IMG/VR virus record: IMGVR_UViG_3300025430_000045
Coordinates: 1-43,181 of that record
DNA length: 43,181 nt
DNA from: a virus
Direction: 5' to 3' (one strand)
The first letter of the stretch is position 1; each line of letters opens with the position of its first letter. The position numbers and the translations under genes were made by a program. The notes beneath the pieces are model-generated. The model was given only the letters and a program-made list of their open reading frames with translations, was not told the origin of the DNA and did no database searches. Positions 5,342-12,233 of this stretch are shown one piece after another.

Positions 5342-6824
5342 TGTTTACCTTCATTTTCTTTAAGCGTTTACTAAAAGCGATGGTTCTGTGTTTGACATAC
5401 TTCTGTGTTTCTAAGCTGGCTATGCGGGGATACTCTTGTAAACCACGAGGCCAGACTCCGAATTTCTGTTTATAGATATGCGATGCCCAGTTAATGTTGT
5501 AATTCTTTTCATTGGCGATGTATATCAGCTCTGAATAGAACTTTTGTTTATCGTCTTTCTTGGCATTTTTGTCAAAGCCAAGCTCGACTAATTCACCTGA
5601 CACGGTCTCAATCTGCTTTTTCGGTCTAACATAGCCACACGAAGCACATGACGAAGACGATCTAGGCCAGAGTGCCGAACACGCTGGGCATTTCTGTTCT
5701 TTCTTTTCCTTTTCTGTTGGTTCTCTTTTGGTCTTCTCGCCAGTGTCATCCAAATTCTTGACACCTTCAGAATAAATTCTTTCCCAGTCATCTCTAAAAC
5801 GAATGTAATTTCCTGAATGGTCTAACCACAAACCAAACTGTTTAGTAGGGTGAGATCGCATAACCCGACCCATCTGCTGAACATGGGAGCTAAGTGATTT
5901 ACTAAAAGGACGAGCTGATATACCAATACATACATCAGGAACATCGAAGCCACGAGTAAGAATATCAGTAGCAATAAGCCCATGAATGTTTGTATCGAGT
6001 CTAGCGAAGTCATCAATTACCTCCTGTTTGTATTCACCACTATCCTTGTAGGATATGCTGACAAAGTTAAAACCCTTGCGGGCAAATTGTTCTACTAAAT
6101 CTTCTCCATGCTTTACACCAGCACAAAATACAATAGTCTTCATGGGTTTGCCAAAGACTTCATAAGTCTTCTTTGCCCATTCAGCCACAATATCACCAGT
6201 GATCTGCATCCCCCGTTCAGTGACTTGATCAGGACTCCATTCACCAGCAATCTTTTTGACCCCAGCCATGTCAATCTCTTTGGAGATGTAGACTTTGAGA
6301 GGACATAGCCATTCACCATCGACTAAAGATTCAGTTGTCGAAGCACAGACCACATTGGAATAGATAGAACCTAGCCCTTTAGTAAACGGGGTGGCGGTCA
6401 AGCCAATGACTTTAATCTTGTCATTGTTCTTGATGATCTTGGTAATTTCTGACCGAGTGATATGGCATTCGTCTACGATCAATAGATCAATATCGGGGAA
6501 GTTATTTCTTCTCTCGATAGTTTGTGACGAACATATTTGAATGCGCCTGGTCTTATCTTGGCGTTTATGTTGAGCCTGTAATACGCCATGAGCAATCGAG
6601 TATTTATCTAAGCGTTTAGAGGTCTGATCAATCAATACAATACGATCAAGAATCATCGCTGCTTTATGATAATTATCAGCCGTAGCCTTCATTAAATAGA
6701 TTGCTACTTCTGTTTTGCCAAAGCCAGTGGGTGCATACAAAAGCTGGCAACGATGGCCTTCTCGAAACCCTTGACGAAGTTTCTCCACAACACCTTCTTG
6801 GTGTTCCCGTAATAAGAGCTCCAT
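5325..6824 (-). CDS. Superfamily 2 DEAD/DEAH-type helicase
   Basis: 499 residues. Walker A APTGFGKT (31-38), Walker B DECH (118-121), motif III GLTATPF (141-147) and motif VI QQMGRVMRSHP (about 315-324) are in the expected order, as in UvsW/RecG-like and type III restriction-like helicases. After the helicase core lies a four-cysteine zinc ribbon (CPAC...CASCGY, about 378-398). The C-terminal 100 residues (YSELIYIANEKNYNINWASHIYKQKFGVWP) match a segment seen in phage helicases of this type. It probably unwinds or remodels branched DNA with the Toprim primase encoded just downstream. Start at ATG 6824, coupled to the coiled-coil gene upstream. Confidence 0.9.
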   Translation of the reverse strand: MELLLREHQEGVVEKLRQGFREGHRCQLLYAPTGFGKTEVAIYLMKATADNYHKAAMILDRIVLIDQTSKRLDKYSIAHGVLQAQHKRQDKTRRIQICSSQTIERRNNFPDIDLLIVDECHITRSEITKIIKNNDKIKVIGLTATPFTKGLGSIYSNVVCASTTESLVDGEWLCPLKVYISKEIDMAGVKKIAGEWSPDQVTERGMQITGDIVAEWAKKTYEVFGKPMKTIVFCAGVKHGEDLVEQFARKGFNFVSISYKDSGEYKQEVIDDFARLDTNIHGLIATDILTRGFDVPDVCIGISARPFSKSLSSHVQQMGRVMRSHPTKQFGLWLDHSGNYIRFRDDWERIYSEGVKNLDDTGEKTKREPTEKEKKEQKCPACSALWPRSSSSCASCGYVRPKKQIETVSGELVELGFDKNAKKDDKQKFYSELIYIANEKNYNINWASHIYKQKFGVWPRGLQEYPRIASLETQKYVKHRTIAFSKRLKKMKVNNAGVR

Positions 6825-7093
6825 TATTTTTTCTTGAGCGCTTTTACTTGACGGATTAGTTCTGCGTTTCTTTCTTGAAACATATTGCGGGAATCTTTGA
6901 GAGCTTCAATTTCAATTTCTTGAATCCTAACTTGTTCCCGAAGCTCGGTGACAAGGTCATGAATCCAATCTACTTCAATCTCGGTAGCATCCCATCTATG
7001 GGCTGCGATGATGTCTTTTGCTAATGTTAATTCTTGGTCTAAGGATACTACAGTGTCAGTGAGTTCTACGATCTGTTCGTTGTAAAAGTCCAT
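6824..7093 (-). CDS. Coiled-coil protein
   Basis: 89 residues, starting MDFYNEQIVELTDTVVSLDQ. Nearly the whole length is heptad-like helix rich in Glu, Gln, Leu and Lys. The start has the leader AACTGCTAGGAG six bases upstream on the minus strand, and the last base is shared with the helicase ATG. It could be an adaptor of the helicase-primase pair, but this is only an inference from position. No enzymatic motif. Confidence 0.75.
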   Translation of the reverse strand: MDFYNEQIVELTDTVVSLDQELTLAKDIIAAHRWDATEIEVDWIHDLVTELREQVRIQEIEIEALKDSRNMFQERNAELIRQVKALKKK

Positions 7094-7099
7094 CTAAAT

Positions 7100-7110
7100 C
7101 TCCTAGCAGT
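7100..7110 (-). promoter_or_regulatory. Recurring ACTGCTAGGAG ribosome-binding leader, minus-strand copy
   Basis: The minus strand reads ACTGCTAGGAG here, then GATTTAG and the ATG at 7093. It is the same leader as in the plus-strand early block, here without a ribozyme in front. Confidence 0.65.
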
Positions 7111-7120
7111 TGGAGCTATT

Positions 7121-7149
7121 ATTTTATCAAAAAGAGATTAAGACTTCAA
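7121..7149 (-). promoter_or_regulatory. Candidate sigma-70 promoter for the coiled-coil/helicase/primase genes
   Basis: On the minus strand TTGAAG (7149-7144) and TAAAAT (7126-7121) are separated by exactly 17 bases, close to the bacterial -35/-10 consensus. The -35 lies in the last codons of the gene at 7138-7566. Transcription would start near 7114, just before the ACTGCTAGGAG leader. Sequence match only. Confidence 0.45.
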
Positions 7150-7566
7150 GTGGATTACGCTGAACATTTCTTTTGGCACATCGTAAAAATACTCACCATC
7201 TGTTAATCGTTTATTGGCAATTTCTCTAAGCGGTTGTTCTAAGATCTTGTTTGTATTGATGTAGTATGCCATCGTCAGTGGGCGGTTCACTACGAAGTAG
7301 ACAGTAGGCATATCGTTATCAAATAACTTTTTCTTACGCTGTGGAATATGAATAGTCGGATACGGGCACGACTCCCAGTTGCGCAGCTCCAACTCAGCAT
7401 AACCAATTGATTTACCTGATTGATTTTTAATTAAGAGATCTACCTTGTATTTCTCATAATCTTCTGCTAGTAGATTCCATTCATCTTTAACATACTTAAT
7501 GATTGCTTCTCTCGCTGGAGGATCACAGAGATCATGTATTTCTTGTATAAATTTGGCTGTCTTCAT
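7138..7566 (-). CDS. Putative PD-(D/E)XK-like nuclease or hypothetical phage protein
   Basis: 142 residues, starting MKTAKFIQEIHDLCDPPARE. The block VDLLIKNQSGKSIGYAELELRNW (D43, E58, E60) followed by PYPTIHIPQRKKKLF recalls restriction-like folds in which an acidic pair and an E-x-E/K motif bind metal; the last position is E rather than the usual K, so activity is uncertain. No strong Shine-Dalgarno is seen. It is preceded by an inverted repeat (7596-7623) and followed by the candidate promoter. It could equally be a non-catalytic member of this fold. Confidence 0.6.
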   Translation of the reverse strand: MKTAKFIQEIHDLCDPPAREAIIKYVKDEWNLLAEDYEKYKVDLLIKNQSGKSIGYAELELRNWESCPYPTIHIPQRKKKLFDNDMPTVYFVVNRPLTMAYYINTNKILEQPLREIANKRLTDGEYFYDVPKEMFSVIHLKS

Positions 7567-7595
7567 ATTCGTTCAGGATTGCTAGATTCAGGATA

Positions 7596-7623
7596 CACCT
7601 ATCCCTACTATGAGGAATAGGTG
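7596..7623 (-). promoter_or_regulatory. Inverted repeat upstream of the gene at 7566, possible operator or 5' UTR hairpin
   Basis: CACCTAT (7596-7602) pairs with ATAGGTG (7617-7623). After one mismatch, two more pairs extend the stem. A direct repeat TTCAGGAT lies between this element and the start codon. The perfect outer arms would suit a dimeric repressor site or a UTR hairpin. Function not shown. Confidence 0.35.
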
Positions 7624-7747
7624 CTTTCAGTCTTGCTGAGTTCTTTCTTACATAATTGCTTCGATGTCTTTGTCGTGCCTAGGTCTGTCATTATCACTCA
7701 TCGGTCTATCCATATACAGGACGGTTCCCATATCTTACCAAGCAATC

Positions 7748-7899
7748 ACGGTAAGCTGGGGGCATTTTGCCATAGTTTCTTCTAGGGGTATTTACAGCCT
7801 TTACCGTAGCAACACCAATGAGTACGGGCTAGGCAAAGATATAAAGAGGCAGACAGACGAATTTAATCGTTTGTCCCCGTCTTATATCCTAGCCCTTTT
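7748..7899 (+). ncRNA. Candidate structured noncoding RNA, two-domain fold
   Basis: Domain 1: ACGGTAA (7748-7754) pairs with TTACCGT (7801-7807), continued by GCTG/CAGC (7755-7758 with 7795-7798) and an inner GGCA-TTT-TGCC hairpin (7761-7771). Domain 2: GGGCTAG (7826-7832) pairs with CTAGCCC (7889-7895), then GATATAA/TTATATC (7838-7844 with 7882-7888), then GACAGACG/CGTTTGTC (7852-7859 with 7868-7875) with one G-T wobble that favours the plus strand. TTTT follows at 7896-7899, as in a terminator. It is within the 7567-8092 gap, which holds no convincing gene. It matches no RNA family that I recognise. Confidence 0.5.
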
Positions 7900-7938
7900 A
7901 GTATAGCGTAAAAAATATTTTCTGCAAGTACAAAAGGA

Positions 7939-7972
7939 AGAGCCCTTAGATCAGGGGAAATCTAAGGGCTCT
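7939..7972 (-). terminator. Perfect 13-bp hairpin, probable terminator of the HNH gene transcript
   Basis: AGAGCCCTTAGAT (7939-7951) is perfectly complementary to 7960-7972, with an 8-nt loop. Read on the minus strand it is followed by TCCTTTTG, a weak U-tract, so it would end leftward transcription from the HNH gene. On the plus strand it is followed by purines, so it is less likely to work there. The rest of the 7567-8092 gap holds the structured region described separately, a GTCTAC-AGG-GTAGAC hairpin at about 8045-8059, and nothing else I recognise. Confidence 0.55.
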
Positions 7973-8092
7973 AAGGGGATCGTGGATCCGCTGGGGCTTG
8001 CGTTGCACAAGTATCATTCTGCTAGGATATGAGTGACGGGTGCGGTCTACAGGGTAGACAATACTAAATATAGCACATATATGGAAAATGTG

Positions 8093-8383
8093 TCAACTGC
8101 TAGTATTTATGTGGCCATTTTCCCACAGCCATGCTTGGGTCTTGAGATAGGCTTCTATCCACATTTCTTCCCGCTGTATCTTGGATAGGTTCTTGCCTTG
8201 ATCCAGCTCTGTGTGACAGCGAAAGCATAGGGCAGCTGTGTAAAAGTCGGGACATTTAATTCCTTTTCCTTTTCCAAGTCTGAGCAAGTTGGCGTGGGCA
8301 GCCACGACTGTGCCGTCAGAGCTACCACAGTGTTGGCATGGGGATTTTCGTAAGACATCTAAAAGCTTCCTGTTTCTATACAT
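8093..8383 (-). CDS. YbcO-like (DUF1364) HNH/zinc nuclease
   Basis: 96 residues, starting MYRNRKLLDVLRKSPCQHCG. C16-x2-C19 and C53-x2-C56-H57 form a zinc site; H30 in TVVAAHANLL is the likely nuclease histidine. The phrase GKGKGIKCPDFYTAALCFRCHTELDQG matches the YbcO/DUF1364 family of lambdoid phage recombination-region nucleases. Length is typical. The start lacks a clear Shine-Dalgarno but no better start is seen. It is divergent from the phosphoesterase gene at 8470, so 8384-8469 must hold promoters for both. The family match is from memory. Confidence 0.8.
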   Translation of the reverse strand: MYRNRKLLDVLRKSPCQHCGSSDGTVVAAHANLLRLGKGKGIKCPDFYTAALCFRCHTELDQGKNLSKIQREEMWIEAYLKTQAWLWENGHINTSS

Positions 8384-8455
8384 AATCTGTTATTATTCAT
8401 GGGTTTAACAAAAGTGAAATACTACTAACCTACTATTGCCGTACCCATCAACATC

Positions 8456-8466
8456 TTGCTAGGGAG
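8456..8466 (+). promoter_or_regulatory. Variant TTGCTAGGGAG ribosome-binding leader
   Basis: TTGCTAGGGAG just before the ATG at 8470 is a variant of the ACTGCTAGGAG leader found before genes at 218, 629, 2233 and minus 7093. Confidence 0.5.
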
Positions 8467-8469
8467 CAT

Positions 8470-9438
8470 ATGAAGATAATAACAGAGTCGGATAAAGAGT
8501 TTATCAAGGTCTGGAAAGAATTGGGAAGCCCCACATTAGTAGGTAAAAAACTAGGTATAAACCCTAGAAGCACTTTAGCTAGGCGAAGAAACTTAGAAAT
8601 ACGCTATGGAATTGAGCTTCCTACCCATAATTCCCAGCGGGATCAAAAGAAGCCCACCAAAGTTGAATTGGCTGCCCATAATGTTAGACGGGGCATAGAA
8701 ATTGACAAATGCAAACGGGTAATTGTCTTTTCTGATGCCCATTTCACAGATGAAACCACCACCGCCTTCAAAGCCCTAATCAAATTTATCAAACATTTTA
8801 AGCCCCAAGTCATCGTTTGTAACGGTGATGCGTTTGACGGACAAGTTCTCTCTCGCTTTCCTTCCATCAATTACGATGCCAAACCCACAGTTTTAGAAGA
8901 ATTAGAAGCCTGTCGTTGGCATTTAAACGAAATTGAAAAGGTCAGGCCAGCTGGTTGCCGACTCATATGGACACTGGGTAACCACGATATGCGGTATGAA
9001 TCTTGGCTGGTCAACAAAGTTCCTGAATATAGCGGTGTTGACGGGTTCAGCCTGAAATACCATTTCCCGAATTGGGAGACTTGTTGGAGCTTTTGGGTGG
9101 GCGAGGATACCGTTATCAAGCATCGCCTCAAAGGAGGCCGTACAGCGGGCTATGGCAACGTCCAGGCGGCTTTTTGTAACATCGTCACAGGACACACCCA
9201 TGTGCTCTGTGCAAGCCCTATAAACGGCTATCAACAGAATACCTTTTGGGGCGTTCAAACGGGCTGTTTAGCCGATCCTATGAGCCCTACCTTTGAATAC
9301 TGTGAAGATGGCCCCAAAGACTGGCGGTCTGGGTTTGTCATGCTATCCTTTGATGAAGGCCGAATGCTACAACCCGAGCTAATTATGGTCTGTGGCGAAG
9401 ATAAAGTAGAGTTTCGTGGGGAGATTTTAGAAATATGA
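8470..9438 (+). CDS. Calcineurin-like metallophosphoesterase with N-terminal helix-turn-helix-like part
   Basis: 322 residues. The metal-binding motifs are complete: D-x-H in VIVFSDAHFTD (D89, H91), GD in VCNGDAFDG (D120), GNHD (170-173) and GHTH (241-244). This is the two-metal phosphoesterase fold of Mre11/CpdA-like enzymes. The first 60 residues (GSPTLVGKKLGINPRSTLARRRNLE) look like a small helix-turn-helix, which may bring the enzyme to DNA. Known phage members are annotated only as phosphoesterase; the substrate could be DNA, cyclic nucleotides or phosphorylated signals. It starts a three-gene plus-strand set and overlaps the next gene by four bases. Confidence 0.9.
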   Translation: MKIITESDKEFIKVWKELGSPTLVGKKLGINPRSTLARRRNLEIRYGIELPTHNSQRDQKKPTKVELAAHNVRRGIEIDKCKRVIVFSDAHFTDETTTAFKALIKFIKHFKPQVIVCNGDAFDGQVLSRFPSINYDAKPTVLEELEACRWHLNEIEKVRPAGCRLIWTLGNHDMRYESWLVNKVPEYSGVDGFSLKYHFPNWETCWSFWVGEDTVIKHRLKGGRTAGYGNVQAAFCNIVTGHTHVLCASPINGYQQNTFWGVQTGCLADPMSPTFEYCEDGPKDWRSGFVMLSFDEGRMLQPELIMVCGEDKVEFRGEILEI

Positions 9439-9905
9439 CAACCATTATCGGTGATGCTAAACGCAAGATCCTTGTCTCAGATAGCCAGACTTCGGATGAT
9501 GATTCCGATACCAAAGCCTTTAACCTGCCTAAGGTATTTAAAGTTCCTCAGGGCTGGCTGGCAGGAGCTGGTGATCTCATGAGTGTTCAGAAGGTCGTAG
9601 AGTGGTTTAGAGACGGCAAAAAGGGTAAACCACCCGTCATTAAGATTGAAAACGATGCCGACTTTATGCTGTTATCCAACGATGGGCTGTTTGTGGCTGG
9701 AAAAGACCTAGAGTTTTGGGAGCATACGGATGTCGATGCTATCGGCAGTGGCACGGCAGCAGCCCTAGCAGTCATGGCATTAGGTCATAAAGCAGAAGAA
9801 GCTTGCTGGGCAGCGTGTCAAAGCGATCTGTATTCAGGAGAGCCCGTTAAGGTTTATACGGCAGGATCAGATCAACCCATCATTTGGAAAAAGCCTGTTG
9901 TATAA
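9435..9905 (+). CDS. Ntn-hydrolase / proteasome-like phage protein
   Basis: 156 residues, starting MTTIIGDAKRKILVSDSQTS. Thr2 after the initiator Met, the early VSDS strand pair, K.FKVPQGWLAGAGD at about 35-47 and ALAVMALGHKAEEA...GEPVKVY fit the proteasome beta/HslV-type N-terminal nucleophile fold, as seen in a group of short phage proteins. If the fold holds, Thr2 would be the nucleophile after Met removal. It is much smaller than HslV partners need and there is no ATPase gene nearby, so it may act alone. Coupled by ATGA to the phosphoesterase gene. Confidence 0.65.
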   Translation: MTTIIGDAKRKILVSDSQTSDDDSDTKAFNLPKVFKVPQGWLAGAGDLMSVQKVVEWFRDGKKGKPPVIKIENDADFMLLSNDGLFVAGKDLEFWEHTDVDAIGSGTAAALAVMALGHKAEEACWAACQSDLYSGEPVKVYTAGSDQPIIWKKPVV

Positions 9906-10503
9906 ACCCGTTCATCCCAACTGGTTCTACAGCTACGTTGATATTCCTAATTTAGAAGTGATTAGGCAAGAGCTGATTGATTTGGTTAATGCTGGCGAAT
10001 CAGGAGTCAGGACAAATCCTACGGCCTATAACATTTCAAAAGAAGATGTCATAGAAAACTGCCAAGAAGTTGTGAAATATCTCAAAAAAATGCAGTTATT
10101 AGACAAGTTCGATAGATTGTTAATAACCAAGAAAACTACGGCAGAAGCTGATGGCATGGTTCATGTTGATACTTATGATCCTAAATACCTAACCCAGTCC
10201 TTGAATATTGGCCTGATTGATTATGAGGGTTCTTACACTTCATGGCATAGCACCGATATCAAAGTGTTACATGACACAGCCCAGTTCGGGATGGTTCCAG
10301 ACCGCAACTTTGCTTTTATTGAAGTAGAAAAGACAAAAGAAATATGCCGTCTTTATTACGATAAACGGGCTGCGCTGGTCAATACCACCATCTTGCACAA
10401 GGGCAACGCCCAACAGCCAAATAGAATCATCTGTGGATTTAGATTTGTCCCCGATCTATCTGACGAAGACATAAAAAGAATGGGGATAGTAAAGCTAGTA
10501 TGA
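9898..10503 (+). CDS. Putative 2-oxoglutarate/Fe(II)-dependent oxygenase-like protein
   Basis: 201 residues. The start is TTG at 9898, overlapping the previous gene by eight bases; no ATG is available before residue 65, so the start is uncertain. The core has H89-V-D91 (MVHVDTYDP), then H167 in NTTILHKGNA and R176 in NRIICGFRF. This H-x-D...H...R order is the iron and 2-oxoglutarate site of the double-stranded beta-helix oxygenases found in many phages. Possible substrates include nucleotides, proteins or lipopolysaccharide sugars. It converges on the sulfotransferase gene with a nine-base overlap. Confidence 0.6.
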   Translation: MYKPVHPNWFYSYVDIPNLEVIRQELIDLVNAGESGVRTNPTAYNISKEDVIENCQEVVKYLKKMQLLDKFDRLLITKKTTAEADGMVHVDTYDPKYLTQSLNIGLIDYEGSYTSWHSTDIKVLHDTAQFGMVPDRNFAFIEVEKTKEICRLYYDKRAALVNTTILHKGNAQQPNRIICGFRFVPDLSDEDIKRMGIVKLV

Positions 10504-11082
10504 GTATTTAAAGAAGTCTAGGTCATGCTCAAAGACCTTAGATATCTTTTTTATCTCTTTATCGGTGTAGTAGTCCTGGTAACGCCCTTGATCAATATGG
10601 TTTTCTTTACCCAAAGGCGTATAAATTCCTAATAAATCTTGAATAATCTTGAAATCTTCGTCTAAGGTTTCTAACCGAAGCAGAAAATTAACCCCGTTGG
10701 CTATCCATTCATATTGATTTGTGGCCGAGTCAAACCAGTGCATAGTCTTATAAGTCTCAAGCCGATCTACAAAAGTAGCAAAGTCAGGAAAGTCTTTATC
10801 TAGCCCATTCTTAGCCCGATAGTGCTTGCACCAGTCTGATTGCCCATCTCTGGCATATAAGTAGCCACTAACAACTCTGGCATACGGATTTCTAACTATG
10901 GCAAAGGTTAGCATAATAGGAAGATAACAGGCCATCTGGGTCAAGCTTTGGTGGTATTCCAAAAACATAACTTGCCCTAAATGATCCCGATGATTATGAA
11001 ACCACTTTAATACAGAATTGCCTGCATTTTTAGGGATATGGACGAAGGTCAGCCCATGAGCTGGTAAGTGAACGGCAGTCAT
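10495..11082 (-). CDS. Sulfotransferase family protein
   Basis: 195 residues. The PAPS-binding signatures are visible: 5'-phosphosulfate loop FVHIPKNAGNS (13-23) and 3'-phosphate motif FAIVRNPYARVVSGY (60-74, with R64 and S72). These match the carbohydrate sulfotransferase (Sulfotransfer_2) family, which moves sulfate from PAPS to a sugar or other acceptor. No signal peptide is seen, so it would act in the cytoplasm. In a phage it might modify host surface sugars or a virion component. Its start overlaps the stop of a small membrane protein gene by ATGA, so the two may act together. Confidence 0.85.
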   Translation of the reverse strand: MTAVHLPAHGLTFVHIPKNAGNSVLKWFHNHRDHLGQVMFLEYHQSLTQMACYLPIMLTFAIVRNPYARVVSGYLYARDGQSDWCKHYRAKNGLDKDFPDFATFVDRLETYKTMHWFDSATNQYEWIANGVNFLLRLETLDEDFKIIQDLLGIYTPLGKENHIDQGRYQDYYTDKEIKKISKVFEHDLDFFKYSY

Positions 11083-11222
11083 TTGGCCATTAAGTAAAGA
11101 CCTACGTTAGCAGCAGCATAACTAACATAAGTAATACACAAAGCAATATTGCCTTTAAACCCTTGTTCACAGCCAATATAAAGATAAATAAGACCTGTAA
11201 CGATAATTAGCCAAGAGCTCAT
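11079..11222 (-). CDS. Small two-span membrane protein
   Basis: 47 residues: MSSWLIIVTGLIYLYIGCEQ then GFKGNIALCITYVSYAAANV then GLYLMAK. Two hydrophobic segments (about 3-18 and 24-44) are joined by a short polar loop. The gene is fixed by ATGA overlaps on both sides, with the 105-residue protein upstream and the sulfotransferase downstream. Similar small membrane proteins occur in many phages without a known role. A link to surface modification is speculative. Confidence 0.7.
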   Translation of the reverse strand: MSSWLIIVTGLIYLYIGCEQGFKGNIALCITYVSYAAANVGLYLMAK

Positions 11223-11258
11223 TTCTCTTGTGCCTTTCTTAGTATTGCTCTAGCAAAA
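11219..11258 (-). repeat. 40-bp direct repeat, copy A
   Basis: A perfect 40-base match to 11745-11784. It encodes the C-terminal FARAILRKAQEK-stop segment in both genes. Two further shared blocks lie at 11513-11536/11946-11969 (encoding MNNEPVAW) and near 11385-11412/11842-11869 (encoding HPAKTLTD). Confidence 0.9.
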
Positions 11259-11536
11259 TCTATTTGGTAGTGATGCCAATTCTTGTAGTCTTTAAACACT
11301 TCATCTGCTACCTTCCGTATTTCCTCATCTGTTAGTGTCAGTTCAGACTTTTCTTGCCATACAGGTTTGAAATTAACCAATGGGTCATCTGTTAGTGTCT
11401 TTGCTGGATGGGATTCCAAAGCAATAATCCTAGATTCTAATACGCTTAAATATTGCTCTAGCTTTTTTGGGTAAATACCACCAATCATGGTGATATTGCT
11501 TTCTTTATCCATCCACGCTACTGGTTCATTGTTCAT
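11219..11536 (-). CDS. Hypothetical protein, partial paralogue of the protein at 11745
   Basis: 105 residues, starting MNNEPVAWMDKESNITMIGG and ending FARAILRKAQEK. Its N-terminus (MNNEPVAW), middle (SHPAKTLTD) and C-terminus (DEEIR...F...FARAILRKAQEK) recur in the second half of the protein at 11745-12233, so the two genes share a duplicated module. The C-terminal half is a charged helix. The N-terminal EPVAW phrase is common in small phage proteins of unknown function. ATGA-coupled on both sides. Confidence 0.75.
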   Translation of the reverse strand: MNNEPVAWMDKESNITMIGGIYPKKLEQYLSVLESRIIALESHPAKTLTDDPLVNFKPVWQEKSELTLTDEEIRKVADEVFKDYKNWHHYQIDFARAILRKAQEK

Positions 11537-11748
11537 CTCTCTTGTGCCTTTCCATCAATCCATTTCCAACCAAGCAATTCTTCTGTGTTTTTAATATGCG
11601 TTGGATTTAGTGGCGCATACACAGCAAACCTTGTAGACCAACCACCTTTTACCTCAGGTGTAATCTGCCAATATCCAATCGGTTCAGGAGATGCCAAAAT
11701 TGTGTATTGGCTCATATCTCGGTTGATTGTTAAATCGTTACCATTCAT
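11533..11748 (-). CDS. Hypothetical protein
   Basis: 71 residues, starting MNGNDLTINRDMSQYTILAS. The core SPEPIGYWQITPEVKGGWSTRFAVYAPLNP looks like one small beta domain, similar in style to the EPVAW domain of its neighbours. It sits between the two paralogous genes and is ATGA-coupled to both. Ribosome-binding sequence is weak (AAGAG). No function is recognised. Confidence 0.65.
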   Translation of the reverse strand: MNGNDLTINRDMSQYTILASPEPIGYWQITPEVKGGWSTRFAVYAPLNPTHIKNTEELLGWKWIDGKAQER

Positions 11749-11784
11749 TTCTCTTGTGCCTTTCTTAGTATTGCTCTAGCAAAA
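11745..11784 (-). repeat. 40-bp direct repeat, copy B
   Basis: Perfect match to 11219-11258, at the 3' end of the 162-residue gene. It marks the duplication of the EPVAW...FARAILRKAQEK module. Confidence 0.9.
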
Positions 11785-12233
11785 ATAATGTTTTGTTCGC
11801 CTGTGTCAGTTTCCATGCCACTCCAAATTTCAATTATTTCCTCATCTGTTAGTGTCTTTGCTGGATGGGTGTAGAGTGGAATAGCATTAGGGCTGTCTTG
11901 GTCAGCCTGATACCAAACTGACTTCATATCAGGGTCTTGCTCAAACCACGCTACTGGTTCATTGTTCATATTTAGTTTGCCGTCATAGGTTCGTAAGTCA
12001 CGATTAGTTAAAGTGGTATGTAATTGCAGTTTCAACGCCTCTATTTCAGCTTGTTGCTGTTTATGTTGCATTTCTAGTATTGCAATTCTGTCACGCTGTG
12101 CAACATGGCGCAGTTCGTACTTGGTCAGCTTTTCTTGTTGCTGGCGTACAAAGTCTGCAGCTTTCTTTTTGTTGTAATTGATGTCATTGAATCTACTGTT
12201 TTCCATGTCATCAGCTAGTTCATTTGCGTTCAT
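11745..12233 (-). CDS. Two-part hypothetical protein: coiled coil plus EPVAW module
   Basis: 162 residues from the ATG at 12233, chosen because GGAG is six bases upstream and it couples as TAATG to the previous gene; the frame is open to 12245. Residues about 25-75 form a coiled coil (QQQEKLTKYELRHVAQRDRIAILEMQHKQQQ), followed by a module starting MNNEPVAW near residue 90 that repeats the whole protein encoded at 11219-11536. It therefore looks like a fusion of a coiled coil with the short paralogue, or the paralogue is a copy of its C-terminal half. Confidence 0.75.
   Translation of the reverse strand: MNANELADDMENSRFNDINYNKKKAADFVRQQQEKLTKYELRHVAQRDRIAILEMQHKQQQAEIEALKLQLHTTLTNRDLRTYDGKLNMNNEPVAWFEQDPDMKSVWYQADQDSPNAIPLYTHPAKTLTDEEIIEIWSGMETDTGEQNIIFARAILRKAQEK

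Noticed and set aside
7826-7895. Seven-base acceptor-like pairing (GGGCTAG/CTAGCCC) at tRNA-like spacing
   Set aside because: No T-arm, no anticodon arm of the right length and no conserved TTC motif; the inner helices do not fit a cloverleaf.
7664-7906. An 80-codon plus-strand frame in the noncoding gap
   Set aside because: No ribosome site, odd composition (Leu/Ser-rich start, no domain), isolated, and it overlaps the strong multi-helix RNA structure at 7748-7899.
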